64,000 nucleotides of DNA, taken from JAOUGY01 sp963825585 (GTDB taxonomy: Bacteria > Actinomycetota > Acidimicrobiia > Spongiisociales > ZC4RG35). Shown piece by piece: positions 40,358 to 48,753 of this stretch; position 1 is the stretch's first letter; each line of letters starts with the position of its first letter. A program made the position numbers and the translations under genes. The stretch is from NCBI GenBank assembly GCA_963825585.1, contig CAWGTX010000001.1, forward strand, positions 248,001-312,000, read 5' to 3'. Under the pieces are notes generated by a model, which worked only from the letters and a program-made list of their open reading frames with translations, ran no database searches and was not told the DNA's origin.

Positions 40358-41373
40358 TACACCTCACCCACCGCCACCCCTTGAAGGGGTCGGGGAACCC
40401 TGGTCCCTTCGGGCGCCGCCATCAGAACCGGAACCCCGACGGCGTAGGCGTACCCGGCTGCCACCACCCCGTATCCGTGGTGGAGGTCCACCACCACCGC
40501 CCTGGCCGAGTCGATCGCCCGCATGGTGTGGGCCATCGCCTCCTGGGGTGAATACCCCACGTTTCCCCAGTCCTCGATGTCGCGTGCCGGGCAGATCACC
40601 GTGTACCCGGCCCGTTCGATCTGGGAGATCATCAGCTCGGCGTGGGCCCGCTCAGGGCTTTCGATCGAAGGCCCGGCGAGCACGATGATGGGCGGGGGAG
40701 CCGGCTGGTTACGGGCGCCCCGTGTGACCCGGTAGCCGGCCCAGATGAGCACTGCCGCCAGCATGAGCGACAACTCGAAGGTGGCGGTCTCATCCAGGAA
40801 CCCGAGCTGGCTTCCTCCTGACGATGCCGCAAGGGTGCCGAGCACGATGAGCGCATTGCCCGCAACGATCCGTCGATTCCTCCTCCAGAACCGGAACAGG
40901 CTCACCAGGCCGAGCACGATGATCGTGGTGCCTCCCACCGCTCCGCCGATCACGGCGAACAGCTTCGGCCCGAAGGCGATCTCGGCGCCCCACATGTCGT
41001 CGGGGATTCCCCTGTCGGGCAGGTCTTTCACGAAGGGCACGGTTGTGATGAGGGTGGTGGCCATGGCGGTGATGGCGCCGGTGAAGATGAAGAATGCGTG
41101 TCCCGAGCGTTTGCCCACCACCAGGAACATCGACCCCACGGCCAGGAGCATGACGTTGACAACGGTCCCGAACAGGAAGAACACCCGGTAGCTGGTGGGG
41201 CTCCAACCGGTGAGGACGCCGAATGCCAACGCCCAGGTGGCGATGGCGAAAGCCGCCATCCCGGCGGCGTAGGCGCGCACGTGGGGGCGCGGTTTGCGAG
41301 CGGCGTCGAGGGCCAGATCGATGGTGAAGCCGGTGGCGGCGATGCCGGCGATGATTGCCAGTGCTGTGTTCAT
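40261..41373 (-). CDS. membrane protein with C-terminal nucleoside-deoxyribosyltransferase-like domain
   Basis: A 370-residue two-part protein. Residues 1-220 contain seven hydrophobic helices (TALAIIAGIAATGFTIDLAL first, LSLMLAAVLIWAGYRVT last). After a Pro-rich linker, residues 230-345 form a Rossmann-like soluble domain: PIIVLAGPSIESPERAHAEL, IERAGYTVICPARDIEDWG and AIDSARAVVVDLHHGYGVVA, a pattern like nucleoside 2-deoxyribosyltransferases and their nucleotide-sensing relatives, with an Asp and a Glu where catalytic residues would be. The stop of the upstream ATPase gene lies at 41370, so the ATG overlaps it by 4 nt. The function is unknown; a membrane-attached nucleotide sensor or hydrolase is possible. 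Confidence 0.75.
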   Translation of the reverse strand: MNTALAIIAGIAATGFTIDLALDAARKPRPHVRAYAAGMAAFAIATWALAFGVLTGWSPTSYRVFFLFGTVVNVMLLAVGSMFLVVGKRSGHAFFIFTGAITAMATTLITTVPFVKDLPDRGIPDDMWGAEIAFGPKLFAVIGGAVGGTTIIVLGLVSLFRFWRRNRRIVAGNALIVLGTLAASSGGSQLGFLDETATFELSLMLAAVLIWAGYRVTRGARNQPAPPPIIVLAGPSIESPERAHAELMISQIERAGYTVICPARDIEDWGNVGYSPQEAMAHTMRAIDSARAVVVDLHHGYGVVAAGYAYAVGVPVLMAAPEGTRVPRPLQGVAVGEVYYRSIEDVVSRLTEIVDPGTPVGLAPLPEPVA

Positions 41374-42449
41374 GCCGGTGTGAGTCGAGCAGATCCGCTC
41401 GCCGGCTGCGAGACGGGTCCCTCGGTCGAGGTCGGGAACACCGAGGAGGCCTCGACCGATACGTCGACTGCGTCACCCTCGTCGAGCACCGGCCACGGTC
41501 CCATGCGCGACCGGAGGACGGTCCCGTTTTCCATGCCGACGGTGACGAGCTGGTCGTGGCCGAAGTACTCCCGTGAGATCACCCGCCCAATTCCCCTGGG
41601 GCTGGCGCTCACGGTCACTGCCTCGGGTCGGATCATGACCGTCACCGGGCCGCTGAGCTCGGTGACGAATCGGCCCGCCGGGGTGGAGACGGCCCTCCCA
41701 TCGGCCACCCCGTGGACGAAGTCGGCGTCGCCGATGAAGGCGGCCACCCATGGGTCGGTGGGGGTGCGGTACAGGATGTCGGGTGGGGCGGCCTGCAGCA
41801 CCCGGCCGGCCCGCATCACCGCCACGACGTCGCTCATGGCGAGCGCTTCTTCCTGGTCGTGGGTGACGAACACCGCGGTTGTGTTCGCTTCGGTCAGGAT
41901 TCTGCGCAGCTCGCGCCGCACCCGATCACGCAGCGTGGCGTCGAGGTTGGAGAAGGGCTCGTCGAAGAGCACCACGCCGGGCTTGGGCGCGATCGCCCGT
42001 GCCAGGGCGACCCGTTGCTGTTGTCCACCCGATAGCTCGTGGGGATAACGCCCGCTGACGCCGGTCAGGCCGACCAACTCCAGCGTCTCGCCCACCCGGT
42101 TGCCCCGACGGTCGGCTCTGGGCAGGCCGTAGCCCACGTTGTCGGCGACGGTCATGTGCGGGAACAGGGCGTAGTCCTGGAAGACCATGCCGACCCGCCG
42201 TCGTTCGGGAGGCAGATAGGTGCGGTCCGAGGCCACCTCTTCCCCGTCGATCTCCACGGAGCCCGAGTCCAGCCGTTCGAATCCGGCGATGACCCGAAGG
42301 GCAGTCGTCTTGCCGCATCCGGACGGACCGAGGAGGGTGAGCAGACCGCCCTTCCACACGTCGAGCGAGAAGTGATCGAGGGCAACGGCCTCACCGAAGG
42401 TCTTGGTGACCTCGCGGGCTCTGATCGTCGGTGCGGCGTGTTCTGTCAT
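41370..42449 (-). CDS. fbpC: iron(III)-type ABC transporter ATPase
   Basis: ATPase of 359 residues. Walker A GPSGCGKTT, signature LSGGQQQRV, Walker B VVLFDEPFSNLD and switch His in VFVTHDQEEAL are all present. The C-terminal third (from about 245) is a TOBE-like regulatory domain, as in FbpC/PotA. It overlaps the permease gene (start) and the membrane-sensor gene (stop) by 4 nt each. Together with the next two genes it is a Fe3+-type importer; spermidine or thiamine importers look alike, so the substrate is inferred. Confidence 0.9.
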   Translation of the reverse strand: MTEHAAPTIRAREVTKTFGEAVALDHFSLDVWKGGLLTLLGPSGCGKTTALRVIAGFERLDSGSVEIDGEEVASDRTYLPPERRRVGMVFQDYALFPHMTVADNVGYGLPRADRRGNRVGETLELVGLTGVSGRYPHELSGGQQQRVALARAIAPKPGVVLFDEPFSNLDATLRDRVRRELRRILTEANTTAVFVTHDQEEALAMSDVVAVMRAGRVLQAAPPDILYRTPTDPWVAAFIGDADFVHGVADGRAVSTPAGRFVTELSGPVTVMIRPEAVTVSASPRGIGRVISREYFGHDQLVTVGMENGTVLRSRMGPWPVLDEGDAVDVSVEASSVFPTSTEGPVSQPASGSARLTPA

Positions 42450-44059
42450 TCGAGGTCTCGGGTCACGAGCAGGTAGAGCGGTAGTGCTGACACCGCCAGC
42501 AGTACCAGGGCGGCGACGCTGGCCCGAGTGTAGAGGCCTTCCGAGGCGGAGCTCCAGATGCGAACGGCCAGTGTCTCGAAACCGGTGGGCCGCAGCATGA
42601 GCGTGGTGGGGAGCTCCTTCATGGTGGTGAGGAAGACCAGCGCCCCACCCGCCATCAGGCCGGGGGCGATCAGCGGCAGCACGATCCGGCGGAAGGTACT
42701 GGCGGGAGAGTGACCCAGGGTGCGACTGGCCTCCTCCAGATGGGTGCCGACCTGGCGCAGGGCGGCCTGGGCGGCACCGAGTGCCTGCGGAAGGAACACG
42801 GCGGCGTAGGCGATCACCAGGAGGGTGAGCGTCTGATAAGCGATCGGCACGAAACGGAGCGAGAACACGAGGAAACCCAACCCCACCGCCAGGTGGGGGA
42901 GGGAGTAGGTGGCCCAGGTCATCGATTCCAGTCCCGCCGCCAGCTTCGATCGGTGTCGAACGGTGAGGATCGCCACCGGGACGGCGGCCAACACGGTCAC
43001 GATCGCCGCCAACGAGGAGGCCAGTCCGGCCCGTAGCGTCTCGGCGACCACCGAGCCGAGATCGATGCCGAGGATCAGCCCACGCACGGCCCACCAGGTC
43101 AGCACGCAGGCGGGGAGGAGCAGTGCTGTGCTCACCGTTGTGCCCAGCACCGCCCATGCCGCCAGCCGCTGCGGGTAGGAGAGGGTGACGACGCGTGCCG
43201 GGCGTTTGGGCTTGTCCGAGTGGTACGAGAGCCGGCCGCGCACCCGCCGTTGGATGACGACGAGAACCAGCGCCACGAGCATGAGGAGGGCGGACAGGAA
43301 CAGCGCCGGGGCGACGTCGAGTCTCCCCCGGAACTGGGTGTAGATCGCCCGGGTGAAGGTTTCGTACCCCAGCAGCGACACCGCTCCGAAGTCGGACAAC
43401 GTGTAGAGCGACACGAGCAACGAGGCCGCTGCCAGGGATGGCCGGAGCTGGGGCATGACGATGGTCCGGAACGTGGTTCGCCTGCTGGCTCCGAGTCCGC
43501 GTGCCGCCTCTTCTAGTGCGGGATCCATCCGCCGCAGGACAGGGATGACGAGGAGGTGGACGAACGGGTAGTTCCACAACGTCAACGCAGCCCACGCCGC
43601 CCAGAAGCCCCGGAACGGGGGCAGAGCGGGCAACCCCAGCGATGTGGACAGCAGGCTGATGGCGCCGTCGTTGCCCGAAGCGCCCAGCAGGGCGAGCGCT
43701 CCCACGTATGACGGAATCACGACGGGGAGGATCACCAGCGTGCCCCAGATCCGGCGCCCGGGGAGATTGGTGCGGGTGGTGATCCAGGCGGTTGTGACTC
43801 CGAGCACGGTGGTGGTGGCCGTCACCGCCACCACCAGCAGGGTGGTCGATCCCAACAGCTCGGCGAGTCTCCCCAGCGAGAAGCCGCCGGCAGTGGGGCC
43901 CTCGGTGATGGCCGACCAGGCGAGCAGCCCGAGCGGCACGGCCGACGGGGCCACCGCCAGGAGGGCCAGGATCCACAGGGTGGGCGACGCCCGCCGGACG
44001 CGCCGAGACCTCGCCACGATGGGCGAGGCCTCGGGAACGGGGGGCGCCGTCTGGGTCAC
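42446..44059 (-). CDS. fbpB: iron(III)-type ABC transporter permease, double length
   Basis: A 537-residue permease with about 12 helices, formed of two fused permease halves as in FbpB/SfuB. Each half has an EAA-type coupling loop: DPALEEAARGLGASRRTTFR near residue 195 and THLEEASRTLGHSPASTFRR near residue 450. The start is GTG at 44059 in a 4-nt overlap with the binding-protein stop. The N-terminal 30 residues are cytosolic and basic. Confidence 0.92.
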   Translation of the reverse strand: MTQTAPPVPEASPIVARSRRVRRASPTLWILALLAVAPSAVPLGLLAWSAITEGPTAGGFSLGRLAELLGSTTLLVVAVTATTTVLGVTTAWITTRTNLPGRRIWGTLVILPVVIPSYVGALALLGASGNDGAISLLSTSLGLPALPPFRGFWAAWAALTLWNYPFVHLLVIPVLRRMDPALEEAARGLGASRRTTFRTIVMPQLRPSLAAASLLVSLYTLSDFGAVSLLGYETFTRAIYTQFRGRLDVAPALFLSALLMLVALVLVVIQRRVRGRLSYHSDKPKRPARVVTLSYPQRLAAWAVLGTTVSTALLLPACVLTWWAVRGLILGIDLGSVVAETLRAGLASSLAAIVTVLAAVPVAILTVRHRSKLAAGLESMTWATYSLPHLAVGLGFLVFSLRFVPIAYQTLTLLVIAYAAVFLPQALGAAQAALRQVGTHLEEASRTLGHSPASTFRRIVLPLIAPGLMAGGALVFLTTMKELPTTLMLRPTGFETLAVRIWSSASEGLYTRASVAALVLLAVSALPLYLLVTRDLE

Positions 44060-45084
44060 GTGAGCCCGGCCTCGGCGATGAGGTTGGTGGCGGTGTCGAT
44101 CACGGTCGCCAGTTCGCTGACGTCGATGTCGACCTCGGGGAGCTCCTCGAGCGGCACCTGGCCCAGCGGGGTTCCTGCTCCGGCGACCGTCGGGTATTCG
44201 AAGATCTCCTCCAGGAAGTACTGCTGGCTCTCCTCGCTCAACAGGAACCTGATGAACTCGAGGCCTGCCTCCCGGTTCGCAGAGGTGGCGAGCAGCCCGG
44301 CGCCCGACGGAAGCACGAGAGCGCCTGGATCGCCGCTGCCGAAGGAGTGGTTCACGGCAGTCGCTCCGCCCTGTTCGCTGGCGAGGCGCAGGAGGTAGTA
44401 GTGGTTGACCAGTCCGGCGTCGACGTCGCCGGCGTTCACGGCTTCCACGATGGGGGAGTTGCCGTCGAAGATCACGGGGTCGTTGGCCGCCATGCCCTGG
44501 AGCCACTCGCGGGTCCGGTCTTCGCCTTCGGCCAGCACCATGCCCGAGACGAACGCCACGAAGGATCCGTTGGTCGGGGCGATCCCAACCCGGCCACTCC
44601 ATTCGGGATCGGTGAGCGCCCAGATGTCGGCGGGTGGATCTGCCACCAGCTCGGGGTTGAGGACGAAGACCCGGCTCCGGGCGGTGATGCCCACCCATCG
44701 GCCCTCGGAGTCGCTGAACCGCGCAGGGACCAGGCTCTGGATGTCGTCGGGCAGCGGCTCGAAGAGACCTTCCAGTGCGACCGCACCGGCGAAGGCGGAG
44801 TCCTGGGACCAGAACACGTCAGCGGGCGACTGTTCGCCTTCCTGGATGATGGTGGTGGCGAGCTCGCCCGATCCGGCGTACCGGACGTCCACGCTGATAC
44901 CTGTCTCGGCCTCGAACCGCTCGATGAGCGGGGCCACCAGGTCCTCGGAACGACCCGAGTACAGGACCATGGAACCACCGGCTCCGGCAGAAGCGTCGGT
45001 CGTGTCGGTTGCGGCATCCTCTGCGCCACCGCATGCGCTCACCACCAGGGCGAGCGTCATCACCATCAGGATCGTTCGTCTCAT
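44056..45084 (-). CDS. fbpA: iron(III)-type ABC transporter binding lipoprotein
   Basis: Extracellular binding lipoprotein of 342 residues. A lipoprotein signal ends at Cys18 (LVVSAC), followed by an Asp/Thr-rich linker. The domain starts with MVLYSGRSEDLVAPLIERFE and has SPADVFWSQDSAFAGAVALE and VNHYYLLRLASEQGG; the Tyr pair in NHYYLL is where FbpA-type proteins bind Fe3+ through adjacent tyrosines. It is the first gene of the operon. The Shine-Dalgarno is GGGAG. A sigma70-like promoter and a palindromic operator candidate lie directly upstream. Confidence 0.9.
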   Translation of the reverse strand: MRRTILMVMTLALVVSACGGAEDAATDTTDASAGAGGSMVLYSGRSEDLVAPLIERFEAETGISVDVRYAGSGELATTIIQEGEQSPADVFWSQDSAFAGAVALEGLFEPLPDDIQSLVPARFSDSEGRWVGITARSRVFVLNPELVADPPADIWALTDPEWSGRVGIAPTNGSFVAFVSGMVLAEGEDRTREWLQGMAANDPVIFDGNSPIVEAVNAGDVDAGLVNHYYLLRLASEQGGATAVNHSFGSGDPGALVLPSGAGLLATSANREAGLEFIRFLLSEESQQYFLEEIFEYPTVAGAGTPLGQVPLEELPEVDIDVSELATVIDTATNLIAEAGLT

Positions 45085-45105
45085 CGTCTCCCTCGATTCT
45101 TCTAA

Positions 45106-45123
45106 GCACTATGTACGTAGTGC
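45106..45123. promoter_or_regulatory. palindromic operator candidate upstream of fbpA
   Basis: GCACTATGTACGTAGTGC: 6-bp arms GCACTA/TAGTGC around TGTACG. It sits just downstream of the -10 box of the minus-strand promoter, over the expected transcription start and early leader, where a bound repressor would block transcription. It does not look like the classic DtxR/IdeR or Fur box. Confidence 0.5.
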
Positions 45124-45136
45124 AAATCGATGTCGG

Positions 45137-45165
45137 AGTATGTCAGGCCGACCTTACAACTGCAA
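45137..45165 (-). promoter_or_regulatory. sigma70-type promoter of the fbpABC operon
   Basis: On the minus strand: TTGCAG (45160-45165), a 17-bp spacer, CATACT (45137-45142). The expected transcription start is near 45130, giving a leader of about 45 nt that contains the palindrome at 45106-45123. Confidence 0.6.
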
Positions 45166-45186
45166 GTCGGCTCGGCATAACATGGA

Positions 45187-45345
45187 GCTTCGAGCGACGA
45201 GCATCGAGCATCGGCTACGAGCTACGAGCTACGAGCTACGAGCTACGAGATACGCGTGAAACCAGCAACCAGCCGCCAGAAGCGAGCCGCCAGAAGCCAG
45301 AAGCCGATTCTGGCTGGCAGCTGGCAGCTGGTCGCTGGCCGCCTC
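45187..45345. repeat. GCTACGA and CCAGAAG/CTGGCAG heptamer arrays
   Basis: GCTTCGA, GCGACGA and GCATCGA words lead into GCTACGA five times in tandem (45214-45248). After a short gap come CCAGCAA, CCAGCCG, CCAGAAG words (45261-45305), and then the inverted words TTCTGGC and CTGGCAG (45308-45330). CCAGAA-GCCGA-TTCTGG forms a hairpin core. It lies between the divergent fbpA and phosphodiesterase genes. Confidence 0.85.
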
Positions 45346-45358
45346 CTAAGGTTCCGCC

Positions 45359-46450
45359 ATGTCGCTCACGCTTCCCTTCGTGCCCGGGCGTCGTCTGGTG
45401 GACCTGGTCAACGAGCTGGAACGACGTCTGAGCGGTGGTGCTCCGGGTCCGGGCCTGGCTCCGGATCTGGCAGCTGAGATCCCTGACGCCTCGAGCTACG
45501 TGTTCGTGATGTTCGACGGGTTGGGGTATCACCAGCTCGACCATGCCGCTGCCCGGTCGTTGCGCGCCTCGGCACGGGGAATGGTGGCCGCTCCGTTTCC
45601 GACCACCACCACGGTCAGCCTCGCCACGGTCTCGACGGGTCGCATGCCGGAGGAGCACGGGATGATCGGACACCTCATGGTGCTCGACGACGCGGTCGTC
45701 AACGTGCTCAAGTGGGTGACGCCGGCAGGAGCTCCCTTCGACCATCCCACCGGAGAGTTCCTGCCGGGACCCAACACCTGGGAGCGGCTCCGGGCCGCCG
45801 GCATCGAGCCGATCACGGTGCAACCGGCCGAGTTCGCCCACTCCCCGCTGACCCGAGCCATCTACCGGGGATGCCGGTTCGAAGGCGTTCACGGTGTCGA
45901 GGAGGCCGTCGAGGCGACGGCGGTCCTGGCGCGGGAACCGCGTCGAATGGTGTTCACCTACTTCAATCAGGTCGACTTCGCCGCCCATGTGTGGGGGCAG
46001 GCGTCGGGTGAGTACCGGTCGGCGATCGGATTGGTGGACACCGCCTGGTCTCAACTGCGGGCACGGATCAAGCCCGGGGTCACGTTGGTCGGGAGTGCCG
46101 ACCACGGCCATCTCGACTACGGGCCTGGCGACAGGCTCCTCGTTCGTGACCCCGAGTTCGCCGAGCTCACGTTCTACGGTGACGCTCGCATGGTGTTCGT
46201 GCGCGGCGACAGAGAGCGCATAGGCGATCTCGCCTCCCGGCTCGGCGTCGACCCGCACTGGGTTGGCGAGGGAAGGACCCTGTGGCCGGGAGACCTGCGC
46301 CACCCGGCGCTGCCCGACCGCCTCCCCACCGCCGTTCTGGCAGCCCCCGAAGGCAAGGTGATCCTGCCAAGGGGGTTCGACAAACGACTGGTCGGCTACC
46401 ACGGAGGGCTGGCGTATCAGGAGGTCGACGTGCCGCTCCTGGTGGCGTGA
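45359..46450 (+). CDS. alkaline-phosphatase-superfamily phosphodiesterase
   Basis: A 363-residue member of the type I phosphodiesterase / nucleotide pyrophosphatase group. The metal-binding start is VFVMFDGLGYHQLD, the nucleophile Thr is in PTTTTVSLATVSTGRMPEEH, and the second metal site is in TYFNQVDFAAHVWG and GSADHGHLDYGPGD. No signal peptide is seen, so it is cytosolic. The start is an ATG straight after the heptamer repeats with no clear Shine-Dalgarno. It probably hydrolyses a nucleotide-linked or phosphonate substrate. It is followed at 28 bp by a septum-formation-like gene. Confidence 0.9.
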   Translation: MSLTLPFVPGRRLVDLVNELERRLSGGAPGPGLAPDLAAEIPDASSYVFVMFDGLGYHQLDHAAARSLRASARGMVAAPFPTTTTVSLATVSTGRMPEEHGMIGHLMVLDDAVVNVLKWVTPAGAPFDHPTGEFLPGPNTWERLRAAGIEPITVQPAEFAHSPLTRAIYRGCRFEGVHGVEEAVEATAVLAREPRRMVFTYFNQVDFAAHVWGQASGEYRSAIGLVDTAWSQLRARIKPGVTLVGSADHGHLDYGPGDRLLVRDPEFAELTFYGDARMVFVRGDRERIGDLASRLGVDPHWVGEGRTLWPGDLRHPALPDRLPTAVLAAPEGKVILPRGFDKRLVGYHGGLAYQEVDVPLLVA

Positions 46451-46478
46451 ATCCTTCAGGATCCCCGCCGGAGTGCCG

Positions 46479-47141
46479 ATGCCAGCAAGCGTGACCAGCT
46501 GTCCCAACTGCCGAGCCAGGGTCGACCCCACCTTCACCACGCACTGCCCGGAGTGCGGCACCTCGATAACACCCGATGTGGCGTCGATGACCATCCCCGG
46601 TGCGGTCATCGCCCCGCCTGCGAATGCGGGGGTCAGCCGCTTCCTCAAGGGGATCGTCCTGAGACTGGCGGTGGCCGGCATCGTGCTGACCGCCGGGGCC
46701 GGGTGGTCGGCGTGGAGCGAGGCGGATCGATCCGAGGCCGGCGAGGTGATCGACGCCGGACTGCTGGACGCCTTTTCGCTGGCGCCGGGTGACTGCATCG
46801 AATGGCCGAGCTCCGAGGACATCTACGAGTTCGACGAGGTCACGGCGCTCCCGTGCGGGAAACTCCACGATGCGGAGGTGTACGCGGTGGCCTCGTATCC
46901 GTTGGAGGCGGGTGCCGCCTTCCCCGGTGACGACGTGATCGGGGACTGGTCGGTTGACGCCTGCTTCGGGGCCTTTTCGGGGTATGTGGGCCGGACCTAC
47001 GAGGAGGCCGAGGAGCTCGACTTCACGTTCTTCACCCCCACCGAGGCGGGGTGGAACGACCAGGACGACCGGATCGTGCAGTGCCTGGTGTTCCGGGTCG
47101 ACGAGGCGAAGATGACCGGGTCGGTGCGCTCCGGCGCGTGA
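46479..47141 (+). CDS. zinc-ribbon membrane protein with septum-formation-like domain
   Basis: A 220-residue protein in three parts. A zinc ribbon at the N-terminus (SCPNCRARVDPTFTTHCPEC), one membrane helix (LAVAGIVLTAGAGWSAWSE) near residues 66-85, and an outside domain with LAPGDCIEWP, LPCGKLHDAEVYAVASYP and ACFGAFSGYVGR, whose cysteines and His resemble actinobacterial septum-formation domain proteins. The ATG at 46479 has CGGAG 6 nt ahead; a GTG two codons earlier is also possible. The function is inferred only from the domain. Confidence 0.75.
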   Translation: MPASVTSCPNCRARVDPTFTTHCPECGTSITPDVASMTIPGAVIAPPANAGVSRFLKGIVLRLAVAGIVLTAGAGWSAWSEADRSEAGEVIDAGLLDAFSLAPGDCIEWPSSEDIYEFDEVTALPCGKLHDAEVYAVASYPLEAGAAFPGDDVIGDWSVDACFGAFSGYVGRTYEEAEELDFTFFTPTEAGWNDQDDRIVQCLVFRVDEAKMTGSVRSGA

Positions 47142-47233
47142 TGCAGGCGCCCGCCGGCGGTCGGGGACTCCCGTCAGTCGGACTTGGATGACATGAGTGG
47201 CGTTCCGACGCCCGCCCGCCCTCTCGCGATTGA

Positions 47234-47262
47234 TTTTGGCCTCCGGTCGCGCTCCCTATACT
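47234..47262 (+). promoter_or_regulatory. promoter of nuo cluster 2 (nuoA)
   Basis: A strong -10 TATACT (47257-47262) with a weak -35 TTTTGG 17 bp upstream (47234-47239). The leader to nuoA is about 28 nt. It shares CCCTATxCTCG with the promoter before nuoH of cluster 1. Confidence 0.55.
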
Positions 47263-47296
47263 CGCCGACCAGGCACCCGATCGTTCGAAGCACGAC

Positions 47297-47662
47297 ATGA
47301 CGGCTTATTTCGAGCAGTACATCACAGTTGGAGTGTTCGCCGCCCTCGGCATCGTCCTGGTGGCTGCGTTGTTGGGCGTGTCGTCCGTCCTCCGCCCGAC
47401 CAATCCCACCAAGGAGAAGTCGCTGACCTACGAGTGCGGTGTCGACCCGGTGGGATCCGGATGGAGCCAGACCTACATCCGGTACTACGTGTTCGGTCTG
47501 CTGTTCGTGATCTTCGATGTCGAGGCCGTGTTCATCTTCCCTTGGGCGGTGCACGCAGAAGCGCTCGGCGTCTTCGGCCTCGTGGCCATCATCCTGTTCA
47601 TGCTCACGCTGCTCGAGGGCCTGGCGTACGCCATCAAGAAGGGTGTGTTGCGGTGGGAGTAG
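47297..47662 (+). CDS. nuoA: NADH-quinone oxidoreductase subunit A
   Basis: Small membrane subunit next to the quinone cavity, 121 residues, three helices. KSLTYECGVDPVGSGWSQTY is the family's conserved loop with the Cys, followed by RYYVFGLLFVIFDVEAVFIF, which has the helix-2 acidic residues. It is the first gene of the complete-looking A-B-C-D-H-I-J-K-L-M-N cluster. The nuoB start lies 10 nt before its stop. Confidence 0.96.
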   Translation: MTAYFEQYITVGVFAALGIVLVAALLGVSSVLRPTNPTKEKSLTYECGVDPVGSGWSQTYIRYYVFGLLFVIFDVEAVFIFPWAVHAEALGVFGLVAIILFMLTLLEGLAYAIKKGVLRWE

Positions 47663-48150
47663 CCCAGAAGTTCGGAATGCCCAAGCCGGTCACCTGGCTG
47701 CTCAACTGGTCACGCAGCTACTCGCTGTGGCTGTTCCAGTTCGGGCTCGCCTGCTGCGCCATCGAGATGATGGCCGCATCCGGGCCACGGTATGACTTCA
47801 TGCGGTTCGGGATCATCCCGATGCCGGCATCACCCCGGCAGGCGGACCTGATGGTGGTGGCGGGGACCGTCACCGACAAGATGGCCCCGTCGGTGAAGCG
47901 CCTGTACGACCAGATGCCCGACCCCAAATACGTCATCTCGATGGGCAGCTGCTCGAACTGCGGAGGCCCCTATTGGGACTCCTACTCGGTCACCAAGGGC
48001 GTCGACCAGCTCATTCCCGTCGACGTGTACGTACCCGGCTGTCCGCCCCGTCCCGAGGCACTGATGGAGGGCATCGTGATGCTCCAGCAGAAGATCCGCG
48101 GCGAGGACATCAAGCAGAAGTGGAACGAGCGTGACCGACAGCTCGTCTGA
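47653..48150 (+). CDS. nuoB: NADH-quinone oxidoreductase subunit B
   Basis: Carries the terminal cluster N2 that reduces quinone, 165 residues. The ligands are in FGLACCAIEMM (adjacent Cys pair), GSCSNCGGPYWDSY and YVPGCPPRPEALMEG. The GTG at 47653 is chosen because it overlaps nuoA by 10 nt and gives the typical N-terminus GVAQKFGMPKPVTWLLNWSR; an ATG eight codons later is the alternative. The 3' end overlaps nuoC by 20 nt. Confidence 0.96.
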   Translation: MGVAQKFGMPKPVTWLLNWSRSYSLWLFQFGLACCAIEMMAASGPRYDFMRFGIIPMPASPRQADLMVVAGTVTDKMAPSVKRLYDQMPDPKYVISMGSCSNCGGPYWDSYSVTKGVDQLIPVDVYVPGCPPRPEALMEGIVMLQQKIRGEDIKQKWNERDRQLV

Positions 48151-48751
48151 CACTCCAACCCTCACCGACGACTTCGCCCTGCGGGCTGCCGAGGTCGTCG
48201 GCGGCATCATCGAATCCGCCATCGACACGATCAAGGTGTCGGTTGGGCGTGATCGGTGGGTTGCCGCCCTCACCGCCGCTCGCGACGAGCTGGGACTGAT
48301 CTTCTTCTCATGGCTGTCCGCCGTGGACTGGGCCAATGAGGTCACGGTGGGCGATCCGCTCTCGGAGCCCGTCGAGGAACGCTTCGAGGTGATGTGCACC
48401 GTCGGCGACCTGGTGGAAGGGCGACGGGTCACGTTCTCCACCACACTTTCGAAGGACGACGCAGTCATCGACACCCTCGTCGGCGTGTACGCCGGAGCCA
48501 ACTGGCATGAGCGCGAGTGCTACGAGATGTTCGGTATCGACTTCCACGGCCACCCCGACCTCGAGAACCTGTATCTTCCCGACGCCTTCGTCGGCAACCC
48601 GCTGCTGAAGTCGTTCCGGCTGCTCAGCCGCGAGGTCAAGCCCTGGCCGGGCAAAGTCGACGTCGAGGGCATGCCCGGCGCCGACGATGAAGCCGAAACG
48701 TCGGCCGAAGAATCGACCGACGGCCCATCGACCACGAACCCCGAGGCCTGA
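48131..48751 (+). CDS. nuoC: NADH-quinone oxidoreductase subunit C
   Basis: Structural subunit of the peripheral arm (30-kDa type), 206 residues. The family signature is NWHERECYEMFGIDFHGHPD near residues 124-143, followed by LLSREVKPWPGKVD. The start is GTG at 48131 in a 20-nt overlap with nuoB; the first 20 residues are variable. The C-terminal 30 residues are a low-complexity acidic/Ser/Thr tail. nuoD follows after 2 bp. It is separate from nuoD (not a C-D fusion). Confidence 0.94.
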   Translation: MTDSSSDTPTLTDDFALRAAEVVGGIIESAIDTIKVSVGRDRWVAALTAARDELGLIFFSWLSAVDWANEVTVGDPLSEPVEERFEVMCTVGDLVEGRRVTFSTTLSKDDAVIDTLVGVYAGANWHERECYEMFGIDFHGHPDLENLYLPDAFVGNPLLKSFRLLSREVKPWPGKVDVEGMPGADDEAETSAEESTDGPSTTNPEA

Positions 48752-48753
48752 CC

